Positions 14,300-22,892 of a stretch of DNA of 63,146 nucleotides are shown here, piece by piece (the stretch's first letter is position 1; each line of letters opens with the position of its first letter). Source of the stretch: Allobosea sp. (lineage in GTDB: Bacteria; Pseudomonadota; Alphaproteobacteria; Rhizobiales; Beijerinckiaceae); contig JAAEQB010000053.1 of the NCBI GenBank assembly GCA_024231975.1, positions 1 to 63,146 of the forward strand, in the 5' to 3' direction. The translations under genes and the position numbers were made by a program. Under the pieces are notes generated by a model that saw only the letters and a program-made list of their open reading frames with translations, made no database searches and was not told the DNA's origin.

Positions 14300-16336
14300 T
14301 CACCGAGCTCCTTCGAGCAAGGCGCGGATCGCGTCGATGATCCGCTCCTGTGAGGGGATCACGGCGGCTTCGAGCCGGTCGTTGAACGGCATCGGCACGT
14401 CGAGCGAGGCGATGCGGGTGACAGGCGCGTCGAGCCAGTCGAAGGCCTTTTCCATGACGAGCGCGGACAGTTCCGCACCGAAACCGCCGGTCAGGCAGGC
14501 CTCGTGCACGATGGCGAGGCGTTTGGTCTTGCGGACGGAGGCGAGGATGGTTGCCTCGTCGAGCGGCTTGATGGTGCGCGGGTCGATGACCTCGACGCTG
14601 ATGCCCTCGCGCTCCAACTGCACGGCGGCGGAGAGCGCGCGGGCGACCATGGCCTGCATCGCGACGATGGTGACGTCGCTGCCCTCCCGGCGGATCGCCG
14701 CCTTTCCGATCGGTATGGCGTAGGGTTCTTCGGGCACCGGACCGGTTTGGCCGAGATAGAGCATCTTATGCTCGAGGAAGATCACCGGATTGTCATCGCG
14801 GATCGCCGCCGTGAGTAGGCCCTTGGCGTCGAAGGGCGTCGATGGAGCGATGACCACCAGCCCTGGAATATGTGCGAACCAGGCTTCCAGGCTCTGGCTG
14901 TGCTGGGCGGCGAGGCGGATGCCGCCGCCTTGTGGCCCGCGGATGACCAGCGGCACCTTGGCCGTGCCACCGTTCATGAAGCGGAACTTGGCGGCTTGGT
15001 TGACGATCATGTCCATCATCTGGGTGACGAAGTCGAAGATCTGCACTTCGACCACCGGACGTAAGCCAGCGATCGCCGCACCGACCCCCGTGCCGCAGAA
15101 TGCGGCCTCGGTGATCGGCGTGTCACGCACGCGCTCGGGGCCGAACCTGTCGACCAACCCCTTGGTGACCTGGAAGATGCCGCCGGTCTCAGCGATGTCC
15201 TCGCCGAGCAGGAAGACGCCCTCGTCGCGCTCCATCTCCTGCTGCAGCGCCTCGTTCAGTGCCTCCGTGAAGGTCAGCTCGCGCGTGCCGGCCGAGCCGG
15301 GCTCGCGATGAGCGACATGTGGTGCGTAGACGGCAGTGTCTAGAATCCGCAGCGCCGGCTCCGGGCTGCGCATGCCGAAGGCAATGGCCTCTTCTAGCTG
15401 AGCCTCCACCATGGCCTTGACCTCGGCGATTCTTTCGGCCGGCACGCCGGCTTCGCCGAGCATGCGTTCCTCCAGCCGCAGCAGTGGATCGCGTGCGATC
15501 CACCACGCCATATCCTCGTCGCTACGCGGCTCGCGCAGATTGGCGCGCATGCTGTGTGGCCCCCAGCGCCAGGTCATCGCCTCGATTAGGCTCGGCCCTT
15601 CGCCGGCGCGCGCCCGTTCGACGGCCTCGCCGAGTACCATCATCACCTCGACGGCGTCGTTGCCGTCGATCGTGAGGCCCGGCACGCCGTAGGCGCCGGC
15701 GCGCATGGCGATCTGCGGAACCGATGTCGTCTGGTGGAAGGCCGTGTTCAGAGCATAGTGATTGTTCTCGCAGACGAAGACCATCGGCAGCTTCCAGACC
15801 GCGGCCAGGTTCATGGCCTCGTGGAAGACGCCCTGATTGGCGGCGCCGTCGCCGAAGAATGCGACCGTGACCTGCCGCGTGCCGCGCAGCTTCGCCGCCA
15901 GTGCTGCTCCGCTGCCGATCGGCATCGTCGCGCCGACGATGCCGTTGGCGCCCAGGATATTGAGATCGAGATCGGCGATGTGCATCGAACCGCCGAGCCC
16001 GCGGCAATAGCCGGTTTCCCGCCCCATCAGCTCCGCCATCATCCGGCCGAGATCGGCGCCCTTGGCGATGCAGTGGCCATGGCCGCGATGGTAGCTTCCG
16101 ACATAGTCCTGCGCCGTCAGGTGGAAACAGGTGCCGGCGGCGATGGCCTCCTCGCCGGCATAGCTGTGGGCCGTGCCCTTGATCACGCCTTTCTTGAACA
16201 GGTCGATGGCGCGCTCCTCGAAGCGCCGGATGCGCACCATGGTCTCGAAGAGCTGCAGCATCACCTCGGGATCGGCGCGCAGATTGGCCCCTGTCGCCGC
16301 AGGAGCTGGGCGGGCCTTGGCTTTCGTCGCTGTCAT
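14300..16336 (-). CDS. Fused E1 alpha-beta of an acetoin/2-oxoacid dehydrogenase complex
   Basis: A 678-residue thiamine-diphosphate enzyme in which alpha and beta chains are joined. The alpha part (about 20-335) has the TPP motif GDGAANQGVFHEA at 162-173 ending ENNHYALNT, and the HRGHGHCIAKG segment. The beta part starts near residue 352 (RELTFTEALNEALQQEM) and contains FLLGEDIAETGGIFQVTKGL and HEACLTGGFGAELSA. It would decarboxylate a 2-oxoacid or cleave acetoin or a diketone and pass the acyl unit to lipoyl-E2. ATG 16336 follows GAGGAC; longer reading has no support. It is co-directional with the upstream SDR (35 bases) and with E2 (3 bases). The substrate is not readable; the two SDR neighbours suggest a ketone or diol pathway. 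Confidence 0.88.
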   Translation of the reverse strand: MTATKAKARPAPAATGANLRADPEVMLQLFETMVRIRRFEERAIDLFKKGVIKGTAHSYAGEEAIAAGTCFHLTAQDYVGSYHRGHGHCIAKGADLGRMMAELMGRETGYCRGLGGSMHIADLDLNILGANGIVGATMPIGSGAALAAKLRGTRQVTVAFFGDGAANQGVFHEAMNLAAVWKLPMVFVCENNHYALNTAFHQTTSVPQIAMRAGAYGVPGLTIDGNDAVEVMMVLGEAVERARAGEGPSLIEAMTWRWGPHSMRANLREPRSDEDMAWWIARDPLLRLEERMLGEAGVPAERIAEVKAMVEAQLEEAIAFGMRSPEPALRILDTAVYAPHVAHREPGSAGTRELTFTEALNEALQQEMERDEGVFLLGEDIAETGGIFQVTKGLVDRFGPERVRDTPITEAAFCGTGVGAAIAGLRPVVEVQIFDFVTQMMDMIVNQAAKFRFMNGGTAKVPLVIRGPQGGGIRLAAQHSQSLEAWFAHIPGLVVIAPSTPFDAKGLLTAAIRDDNPVIFLEHKMLYLGQTGPVPEEPYAIPIGKAAIRREGSDVTIVAMQAMVARALSAAVQLEREGISVEVIDPRTIKPLDEATILASVRKTKRLAIVHEACLTGGFGAELSALVMEKAFDWLDAPVTRIASLDVPMPFNDRLEAAVIPSQERIIDAIRALLEGAR

Positions 16337-16370
16337 GACGGTCCTCGGAATGCGGGCGACCAGCGGCCGC

Positions 16371-17162
16371 TCAATCGCGATAGATGATGCCGGCGGCGGC
16401 GAAGCCGCCGTCGACCGTGAGTTCCTGCCCGGTGACGTAGGCGGCCTCCTCCGAGGCGAGATAGGCGACACAGCCGGCGACCTCCTCCGGCTGGCCGTAG
16501 CGGCGCATCGGCGTCGCCCGGGCGATGGCAGCCCGGATCGCCGGCGTGTGGTTGGCCCTGGTCATCGGCGACTCCACGGGCCCAGGCGATACGGTATTGA
16601 CCGTGACGCCGTGTTCGGCGAGCTCGACTGAAGCTGCCTGCATCAGGCTGATGACGCCGCCTTTCGAAGCGCAATAGGCGCTGCGATAGGAGAAGCCGCG
16701 CTGGGCGCAGGTCGAACCGATCATGATGATCCGCCCGCCGCCTTGCCGCACCAAATGCGGCACGACGGCGCGCAGACAGTGGAAGGTCCCGGTCAGATTG
16801 ACGCCGAGGACAAGATTCCAGACCTCGGGCGTCATCTCCAGCAGTGATACGCTGCGGCTGAGACCGGCGCTCGTGACCAGAATGTCCAGCCCGCCCAGCT
16901 CCGTGACCGCCATCTCGACGGCAGCGTCGACCTGGCCGGCATCCATGACGTCGGCAGTGAGCGCTAGCGCCCGACCGCCCTCCGCACCGATCTCGGCGGC
17001 GACCTGCGCAGCATCCGTGCTGCTGCGATCGAGCGCTGCGATCGCGGTTCCGCCTCGGGCCAGGCGAAGCGCAATCGCCCGGCCGATGCCGCTGCCGGCG
17101 CCGGTCACCAGCGCCACCTTGCCGCGCGCGCCTCCGTCGATGGTTTGCGTGACCGCGCTCAT
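16371..17162 (-). CDS. Short-chain dehydrogenase/reductase
   Basis: A 263-residue classical SDR. The NAD(P)-binding motif is TGAGSGIG at 20-27, the structural LVTSAG (NAG-like) is near 95-100, and the catalytic residues are S150, Y163 and K167 in YCASK. D45 after the second strand (AALDRS) favours NAD over NADP. The C-terminus VTGQELTVDGG is typical. ATG 17162 has GAGGCGG upstream and starts 14 bases after the MFS stop, so the genes are co-transcribed. It oxidises a secondary alcohol or reduces a ketone, probably the substrate feeding the E1/E2 enzymes downstream. Confidence 0.87.
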   Translation of the reverse strand: MSAVTQTIDGGARGKVALVTGAGSGIGRAIALRLARGGTAIAALDRSSTDAAQVAAEIGAEGGRALALTADVMDAGQVDAAVEMAVTELGGLDILVTSAGLSRSVSLLEMTPEVWNLVLGVNLTGTFHCLRAVVPHLVRQGGGRIIMIGSTCAQRGFSYRSAYCASKGGVISLMQAASVELAEHGVTVNTVSPGPVESPMTRANHTPAIRAAIARATPMRRYGQPEEVAGCVAYLASEEAAYVTGQELTVDGGFAAAGIIYRD

Positions 17163-17176
17163 CGCCGCCGCCTCGC

Positions 17177-18499
17177 TCAGACGCGCTTCGGCATGACGCC
17201 ACTCGGGATGTTCGCCTCCGCCTTGCCCTGCGGCTCTATCCGCAGCGAAGCGGCGATCACCGTCACCATGAAGGAGGCGCAGGCGAGCACCATCAGCGCC
17301 CCGCTGAAGCTGCCGGTGGTGTCGCGCACCCAGCCGACCATGTATGGGCCGAGAAACCCGCCGAACTGGGCAACGCTGTTGATGAAGGCGATACCGCCGG
17401 CGGCGGAGGCGCCGACGAGATAGCTGGTCGGCAGTGTCCAGAACACGCCGTTCTGGCCCCAGATGCCGATCGCGGCGACGCAGAGCAGGATGAAGGCGAG
17501 CACGGGCGAACCCGCCAGCGCGCTGCCGAACAGGGCGACGCCGCCGAGCAGGGCACTGAAGGCGACATGATATTTGCGCTCGCCGGTCCGGTCCGAGTGC
17601 CGGGCGACCAGAAGTACGGCGGCGAAGGCGCAGATATAGGGCAGGCTGGTCAGAAACCCGATCTGCAGCGGGGTCAGGTCGCCGAACCCCTTGATGATCA
17701 GCGGCAGCCAGAACAGCACGCCATAGACGCTGACCGCGTAGAAGAAATAGATGGCCGCCAGCGCCAGCACGCGCCGGTCGCGCAGGAACTGGCCGATCGA
17801 ACCATGTGCGACTGCGGGGTTGGCGCGGCGTTCCGCCTCGATCGTTTCGACGAGCCAGGTCTTCTCGCGCTCGCTGAGCCAGCGCGCCTGTTGCGGCCGA
17901 TCCGACAGGATGAATAGGATCGCCACGCCGAGCGCGACCGAGGGCAGGCCCTCGATGATGAACATCCATTGCCAGCCGCTGAAGCCGTGGACGCCCGCCA
18001 TCGACTGGATCAGCCAGCCGGAGAGGGGCGCTCCGATGATCGAGGAGAGCTGTGCGGCGCTGAAGAAGGCGGCGAAAGCCTTGCCGCGATGGGCGTTCGG
18101 GAACCAGTAGGTGAAGTAGAGCACGATGCCCGGCACGAAGCCGGCTTCGGCGGCGCCGAGCAGGAAGCGCAGCACATAGAACTGCATCTCGGTCTGCACA
18201 AAGGCGAAGCAGGAGGAGATGATTCCCCAAGTCACCATGATGCGCGCGAGCCAGAGACGCGGGCCGACCCGATGCAGGACGAGATTGCTCGGCACCTCGA
18301 GCAACGCGTAGCTGATGAAGAAGATGCCCGCGCCGAATCCGTAGGCGGCGGCGGAGAATTTGAGATCCTCGTTCATCTTAAGCGCTGCGAAGCCGATGTT
18401 GACCCTGTCGATGTAGTTGAAAAAGAACAGCAGGCAGCAAAAGTAGACGATCCGCCAATACAGCTTCCTGACGACGTCCTTCTCGATCTGCGTTTCCAT
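17177..18499 (-). CDS. MFS transporter, anion:cation symporter (ACS) type
   Basis: A 440-residue inner-membrane protein with twelve hydrophobic segments. The first region carries the ACS signature IDRVNIGFAALKMNEDL, and the second and third helices lie around GAGIFFISYALLEVPSNLVLHRVGPRLWLARIMVTWG. A cytoplasmic loop near residues 205-235 (SDRPQQARWLSEREKTWLVETIEAE) separates the halves. ACS transporters take up organic acids such as tartrate, glucarate or phthalate with protons. It lies between two SDR genes in one operon, so it probably imports the compound that these enzymes oxidise. The start at ATG 18499 follows a GGGGGAGGA-like sequence. Confidence 0.88.
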   Translation of the reverse strand: METQIEKDVVRKLYWRIVYFCCLLFFFNYIDRVNIGFAALKMNEDLKFSAAAYGFGAGIFFISYALLEVPSNLVLHRVGPRLWLARIMVTWGIISSCFAFVQTEMQFYVLRFLLGAAEAGFVPGIVLYFTYWFPNAHRGKAFAAFFSAAQLSSIIGAPLSGWLIQSMAGVHGFSGWQWMFIIEGLPSVALGVAILFILSDRPQQARWLSEREKTWLVETIEAERRANPAVAHGSIGQFLRDRRVLALAAIYFFYAVSVYGVLFWLPLIIKGFGDLTPLQIGFLTSLPYICAFAAVLLVARHSDRTGERKYHVAFSALLGGVALFGSALAGSPVLAFILLCVAAIGIWGQNGVFWTLPTSYLVGASAAGGIAFINSVAQFGGFLGPYMVGWVRDTTGSFSGALMVLACASFMVTVIAASLRIEPQGKAEANIPSGVMPKRV

Positions 18500-18518
18500 C
18501 GTCCTCCCCCTTCTTATT

Positions 18519-19292
18519 CTAGTCCTTGTCGAGCCCGCCGGTGATGTTGAGCCGCCCGGCGGTCATGTAGACGGGTGCGTCGATCGCCAGCCAGGCGATC
18601 ATCTCGGCCATCTCCTCGGGATCGGTGCGGCGTCCGAGCGGAATTCGGGCAGTGCGCTCGGCCTTGAAGGCGACGAGATCGCTGCGGCCGGCGAGCTGGC
18701 AGAAGATCTCTTCGGTGCGCTCCTGGAGCGGCGTGTCCATCATGCCCGGCGACAGGCTGTTGACGGTGATGCCATGGGGGGCCAGCGCTACGGCGCCGCT
18801 GCGGGTGAGGGCATCGACCGCGGCCTTGCTGGCGGCATAGGCGGCATAGTGCGGCAGCGCCATCCGTGCCGCAGCCGAGGTCACGTTGATGATGCGGCCG
18901 CCGCCCTGCTTCTGCATGGCCCGGCCGGCTGCGGCCATGGCTAGCGCCGTGGCCCGCACGTTGACCAGCAGGGCCAGTTCCCAGGCGCGCGCCGTCATGG
19001 CGAGGAAGTCCTCGGCGGGAGCGAAGGCAGCGCAGTTGATCAGGACGTCGAGGCGTCGGGTCGCCGCCAGCGTCTGAGCAACCATGGTGTCGGCCCCATC
19101 CTCGGTGGCGAGGTCGACAATGATGGGGGCTGCACCGGGCGTGAGGGCCGCGCAGCTCTCCGCGACCTGCCGGACGCCATCGGCATTGATGTCCGCGACG
19201 CATACGACCCAGCCCCGTTGCGCCAGAACTCGCGCCGAAGCCGCGCCCAGGCCCTGCGCCGCGCCCGCGATGAGCGCAACTTTCCCCGCCAT
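18519..19292 (-). CDS. Short-chain dehydrogenase/reductase, first gene of the operon
   Basis: A 257-residue classical SDR with GAAQGLG at 10-16, the NCAA motif near 86-89 in the NAG position, and catalytic S139, Y152 and K156 in YAASK. D34 in VADIN at the end of strand two indicates NAD. It is the promoter-proximal gene of a leftward operon with the MFS transporter, a second SDR and the E1/E2 enzymes. It starts 32 bases downstream of a FadR-type operator. Two different SDRs in one operon suggest successive oxidation steps or two stereoisomers of a diol or hydroxy acid. Confidence 0.87.
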   Translation of the reverse strand: MAGKVALIAGAAQGLGAASARVLAQRGWVVCVADINADGVRQVAESCAALTPGAAPIIVDLATEDGADTMVAQTLAATRRLDVLINCAAFAPAEDFLAMTARAWELALLVNVRATALAMAAAGRAMQKQGGGRIINVTSAAARMALPHYAAYAASKAAVDALTRSGAVALAPHGITVNSLSPGMMDTPLQERTEEIFCQLAGRSDLVAFKAERTARIPLGRRTDPEEMAEMIAWLAIDAPVYMTAGRLNITGGLDKD

Positions 19293-19323
19293 GTCGTCCC
19301 CTCGGATCGCTTCTTGAGGTAAG

Positions 19324-19351
19324 AGATATCCGATATATCTGATATGTCAAC
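19324..19351 (-). promoter_or_regulatory. Promoter with double FadR-type operator for the SDR-E2 operon
   Basis: On the minus strand a TTGACA -35 (19351-19346) is followed after 16 bases by TATCTC (19329-19324). Within this promoter are two overlapping perfect palindromes of form ATATC-N-GATAT, at 19327-19337 and 19336-19346. Such short A/T-rich palindromes are typical of FadR-subfamily GntR repressors. The likely ligand-responsive regulator is the GntR gene immediately upstream (19392-20093). Confidence 0.6.
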
Positions 19352-19391
19352 GCGAGGCGACGCTATGCGTGGGCGGACGGGGAAGGGCGAC

Positions 19392-20093
19392 TCAGGAGGA
19401 AAAGATCTCGACCGGCGCCGGATCGACCTCCATGGAGGAGCGCATCAGCGTGCGGAAACGCTTGATCTGCCGGGCGAGGAACTCGGTCGCGCCAGCGCTG
19501 TCACCGGCCGCCAGGCAGCGCGCGATCTGCTCGTGCTCGTCCAGGGACGACATTGGCTCGTCTGGCCGCGGGGCCTGCAGATGGGCCCGCAAGGTCGTGA
19601 TCTTGCCGTCGACTAGGCTGTAGTTGTTGGCGAGATAGCGATTGCCGCAGTGATCGAAGAACGCCTGGTGGAACCGGGCGTCGAGCTCGCGATAGCGCTC
19701 GACATCGCCCTGTTCGACAGCGCTGCGCATCTCGGTGGTGATGCCGGTGATTTCGCTCACGAACCGGCCGGCGCCGCGGTGCATGGCCAGCTTGAGCGCA
19801 TTCACCTCCAGGATCAGACGCAGTTCGCAGAGTTCGGTGACCTCGCCATTGGCCAGCTCGAACACGAAGGTGCCGGAATGGGGCACCACGACCACCAGCC
19901 CTTCCCGCTGCAATTGGACCAGGGCTTCGCGCACCGGTGTCTTGCTGATCCCGAATTCGTCTGCGAGCACCTTTTCGTAAAGAGGGGCTCCGAGCGGATG
20001 GAGCCCGGTCAGGATGCCTGTCCGGATCTTGTCGAGCGCGAGCGCCGTCAGCGATTTCGGCTTGGCGATCTTCCGGCTGGTCGGTGACGTCAT
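19392..20093 (-). CDS. GntR-family regulator, FadR/FCD type
   Basis: A 233-residue regulator. The N-terminal winged helix-turn-helix (about 12-80) contains PLYEKVLADEFGISKTPVREALVQLQREGLV. The C-terminal helical FCD ligand domain (about 90-225) carries the metal-type residues D in RELDARFHQAFFDHCGN and later His in LDEHEQIARCLAAGD. ATG 20093 is the first start compatible with the domain. It reads in the same direction as, and upstream of, the SDR-MFS-SDR-E1-E2 operon, with the ATATC-N-GATAT operators between them, so it most likely represses that operon until an organic-acid ligand binds. Confidence 0.87.
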   Translation of the reverse strand: MTSPTSRKIAKPKSLTALALDKIRTGILTGLHPLGAPLYEKVLADEFGISKTPVREALVQLQREGLVVVVPHSGTFVFELANGEVTELCELRLILEVNALKLAMHRGAGRFVSEITGITTEMRSAVEQGDVERYRELDARFHQAFFDHCGNRYLANNYSLVDGKITTLRAHLQAPRPDEPMSSLDEHEQIARCLAAGDSAGATEFLARQIKRFRTLMRSSMEVDPAPVEIFSS

Positions 20094-20444
20094 CGCCTTG
20101 ATATGCCAGCCAATCTCCTGACTGAAAAGCCCTCGGAACCCGGCGCAGTCAGGTTCCGGCGAGCCGGTCTCCGCCCGCGACCTCGACGCGGTTGATCCTT
20201 GATGGGCGATGACCTTGTCGACCGTGTCCTCGTCGAACAGGTATGGTCGGCGGCGCCGGGGGAATCCGGGACCTCCTCCTCGTCCCGTTCGCGGCTGTTC
20301 CACTCGTCCTTCTCGTCTTCGAAGAGGTTGTCAGCCAGCCTAGAGCGCATGGTCCTGGGCGGCACCGAGATCGTCTTGAGTGGCAACGAGATGGCTATCG
20401 GCATCAGGAACCTGGTCGACCAAGCATTTCGTGCGCGACGATCG
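20094..20444. other. Intergenic region between GntR and LacI genes
   Basis: About 350 bases upstream of the GntR gene and downstream of the LacI gene. Short open frames exist on both strands, but none shows a Shine-Dalgarno, steady codon bias or a known domain. It should hold the GntR promoter and the LacI terminator; I cannot place either with confidence. Confidence 0.35.
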
Positions 20445-21482
20445 TTAAGCGCTGGCGCGCGGGATGAGCGTATATCCGACGTTCCTGACGGGCTCTTCCA
20501 CTGCTTTCCCGGCGATCCTTGAAAGCAGCATGTCCGCTGCCGCCCAGCCCATCTCATAGCCATGCGTCCTGATGGTCGTCAGGCCAGGCGGAACCTCGGC
20601 CGCGATTTCGAAGTCACCGAAGCCTGCGACCGCGAGGTCCTCCGGCACTCTCAACCCCAGGCGCTGAGCTTCGAAGATGACGCCGACGGCGAGGAGATCC
20701 GACGCGCAGAGCACGGCTCGAATGCCGCTATTGGCAAGCAGGCGCTCGAGCCCCCTCGCTCCACCGCGGAAACTCGATGCATCCTCGGTCGCATCCAGGG
20801 GTTCATGTGTAGAGACGATCAGGTCGTCAGCGAGACCAGCAGCTCGGAGGGCATCCAGGGCTCCTTCGCGCCGGGCCTCGTAGCGAGGCAGGCCGCGCAC
20901 CGGATAGTCGATATAGCCGATCCGGTCATAGCCCTTCGCGATCAGGTAGCGTGCGATCTCGCCGCCGGCAGCGTGATTGTCGAAGCCCGTTGCCATGTCG
21001 ATGATGGGTCCTTCGGTCTCCCAGACCTCGACTACCGGGATGCCGGAGCTGCGCAGGAGCGAATGGGTCTCCTCGCTGTGACGCGTTCCTGTCAGCACGA
21101 GCCCATCCGGTCGCCGTCTGATGAAGGCTTCGACCGCGGCGTTCTCGTCCTCCAGCGAATAGCCGGTATTGGTGATCATGAACTGGTAGCCGGCAGCCCT
21201 CAGGCAATCAGCCATGCCCTGGATGCTGTTCGCATTGTTCGAGTTGCGCAGTGACGGAACGACGATGCCGATCATGGCGCTGCGGCCTGAAGCGAGATTG
21301 CCTGCAAGCATGTTGGGAACGAAGCCGAGGCGCTCGCCCTCGCTCAAGACGCGCTCGCGCGTGCTCGCGCTGACGGCGGACGGATTCTTGTAGACCCGCG
21401 AGACGGTCATCAGCGACACGCCGGCAGCCTCCGCCACATCGGACATCGTCGCCCAGCTGCGCTTCGCGGGATCATGGTTCAT
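20445..21482 (-). CDS. LacI-family regulator of the M20/ABC operon
   Basis: A 345-residue LacI-type repressor. The HTH and hinge are at about 10-60 (ATMSDVAEAAGVSLMTVSRVYKNPSAVSASTRERVLSEGERLGFVPN). The periplasmic-binding-like sensor domain follows, with IGIVVPSLRNSNNANSIQGMAD and LAVAGFGDFEIAAEVPPGLTTIR. ATG 21482 fits the family start; upstream in-frame codons lack support. It is divergent from the M20 peptidase operon across a 126-bp region containing two abutting operators (21572-21595), so it probably represses both itself and that operon. It resembles GntR/GluR-type LacI proteins, but the effector cannot be predicted. Confidence 0.88.
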   Translation of the reverse strand: MNHDPAKRSWATMSDVAEAAGVSLMTVSRVYKNPSAVSASTRERVLSEGERLGFVPNMLAGNLASGRSAMIGIVVPSLRNSNNANSIQGMADCLRAAGYQFMITNTGYSLEDENAAVEAFIRRRPDGLVLTGTRHSEETHSLLRSSGIPVVEVWETEGPIIDMATGFDNHAAGGEIARYLIAKGYDRIGYIDYPVRGLPRYEARREGALDALRAAGLADDLIVSTHEPLDATEDASSFRGGARGLERLLANSGIRAVLCASDLLAVGVIFEAQRLGLRVPEDLAVAGFGDFEIAAEVPPGLTTIRTHGYEMGWAAADMLLSRIAGKAVEEPVRNVGYTLIPRASA

Positions 21483-21542
21483 CAGTCGCCCCGCCTGCCT
21501 GCCATTCGAGCATCGTCGACACACCCTGCGGCCGCACCCTAC

Positions 21543-21595
21543 TTGACAAGCGGGGAAACATAAACCTGGATGTTAGCGATAACGTTAGCGCTAAC
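21543..21595 (+). promoter_or_regulatory. Promoter region with two abutting LacI operators
   Basis: TTGACA at 21543-21548 is a consensus -35. GTTAGCGATAAC (21572-21583) and GTTAGCGCTAAC (21584-21595) follow directly. The second is a perfect 12-base palindrome and the first differs by one base. The -10 should lie just before or inside the first site but is not obvious. Bound LacI would block the promoter of the M20 operon. Confidence 0.65.
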
Positions 21596-21608
21596 AGTCG
21601 AGTTTCCC

Positions 21609-22892
21609 GTGAGCGACCTCGCAGCACTCAAAGAACGAGTCCTCGGCTGGATCGAGCGCGACCGTGACGAGATCATCGCGTTTCTCTCAGGCTTCCTGCA
21701 GGCGAAGTCGCCGAACCCGCCGGGAGACACCGTGCTGGCGAGCCGGTATGTCGAACGCTTCCTGACTGCGCATGCGCTGCCCTTTCGCGTGCTCAGCGCG
21801 CTCGACCATCTGCCCAACATCGTCGGCACTGTCGCGGCTGATCGACCCGGGCGCCATCTTGTCCTGAACGGCCACATGGATGTCTTCCCCGCAATCGAGG
21901 AGGTTCCGGGTCAACGCAGCCAGTGGAGCGGCGAGGTCGTCGAAGGGCGGATCTATGGCCGCGGTGCCGCGGACATGAAGTGCGGCACGACGGCTTCGAT
22001 CTTCACATACCGCTATCTGGCGAAGCTCATGCCGGAGCTGGCCGGCCGCCTAACGCTGACCGTCGTCTCGGACGAGGAAACCGGCGGCCGCTATGGAACG
22101 CGTTTTCTGATGGAGACCATCCCCGACGAGGTGATCGGCGATTGCTGTCTCAACGGTGAGCCGAGTGGCCTTGCGACGTTGCGCTTCGGCGAGAAGGGGG
22201 CGCTGCGGATGGCGCTGACGGTGCGCACCCGCGGCGCCCATGGTGCCTATCCCCATCTGAGCGATAGCGCGATCAAGATCGCCTGCGGGCTGGCCCGCGA
22301 TCTCGAGGCGCTTGCCGAGCTCAGGCCGGATCTGCCTGAAACGGTCCGCGCCGCGATCGCCGAGCCCGAGGCTCGCGCGGCCATGAACATCAGTCTCGGC
22401 GATGGCGCTGCCGACATCGCCGACCGCGCCACCGTCAACATCGGGGTGATCCGCGGCGGGCTGAAGGTCAACATGATGCCCGATGAATGCCTCCTCGAGG
22501 TCGAGGTCAGGATGCCACCGGGGCTCAGCATCGAGCGTGTCGAGGCTGAGCTCGCCCGCATCCTCGCCGGCTATCCGATGGTGACGCGAGAGGCCCGCCC
22601 CGACCATAGCTATCCGTCGAGCTGGTGCGACCCAGCCGGAGAGATGGCGGCCGTCCTGCGCGCGACGACGCGCCAGGTGACGGGCCGCGAGGCCGTTCCC
22701 ATCGTCAGCCTTGGGGGCTCGGATGCGCGCTACTGGCGCTGGCGCGGCGTCCCCGCCTATCTCTACGGCCCCTCTCCGAAGACGATGGGCCATCGTGAGG
22801 AGCACGTCACGATCGACGAGCTCTTCGCCGTCCTTCGCGTCCATGCGCTGTCGGCAATCGACTATCTCGCAACGAAAAACGGAGGGGAATGA
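21609..22892 (+). CDS. M20-family metallopeptidase/deacylase (ArgE/DapE type)
   Basis: A 427-residue enzyme if GTG 21609 is used. The in-frame ATG 21570 overlaps the LacI operators and is less likely. Zinc-ligand motifs are in place: NGHMDVFP (H89, D91), GRGAADMKCG (D122), VSDEETGG (E156, E157), and a late H near the HREEHVTIDE ending. Such enzymes remove an N-acyl or aminoacyl group from amino acids or dipeptides in the cytoplasm. The gene heads an operon with an Opp-type binding protein, FAD oxidoreductase, DUF1028 and two permeases. The stop overlaps the next start by 4 bases. The likely role is hydrolysis of an imported peptide-like or N-acylated compound. Confidence 0.85.
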   Translation: MSDLAALKERVLGWIERDRDEIIAFLSGFLQAKSPNPPGDTVLASRYVERFLTAHALPFRVLSALDHLPNIVGTVAADRPGRHLVLNGHMDVFPAIEEVPGQRSQWSGEVVEGRIYGRGAADMKCGTTASIFTYRYLAKLMPELAGRLTLTVVSDEETGGRYGTRFLMETIPDEVIGDCCLNGEPSGLATLRFGEKGALRMALTVRTRGAHGAYPHLSDSAIKIACGLARDLEALAELRPDLPETVRAAIAEPEARAAMNISLGDGAADIADRATVNIGVIRGGLKVNMMPDECLLEVEVRMPPGLSIERVEAELARILAGYPMVTREARPDHSYPSSWCDPAGEMAAVLRATTRQVTGREAVPIVSLGGSDARYWRWRGVPAYLYGPSPKTMGHREEHVTIDELFAVLRVHALSAIDYLATKNGGE

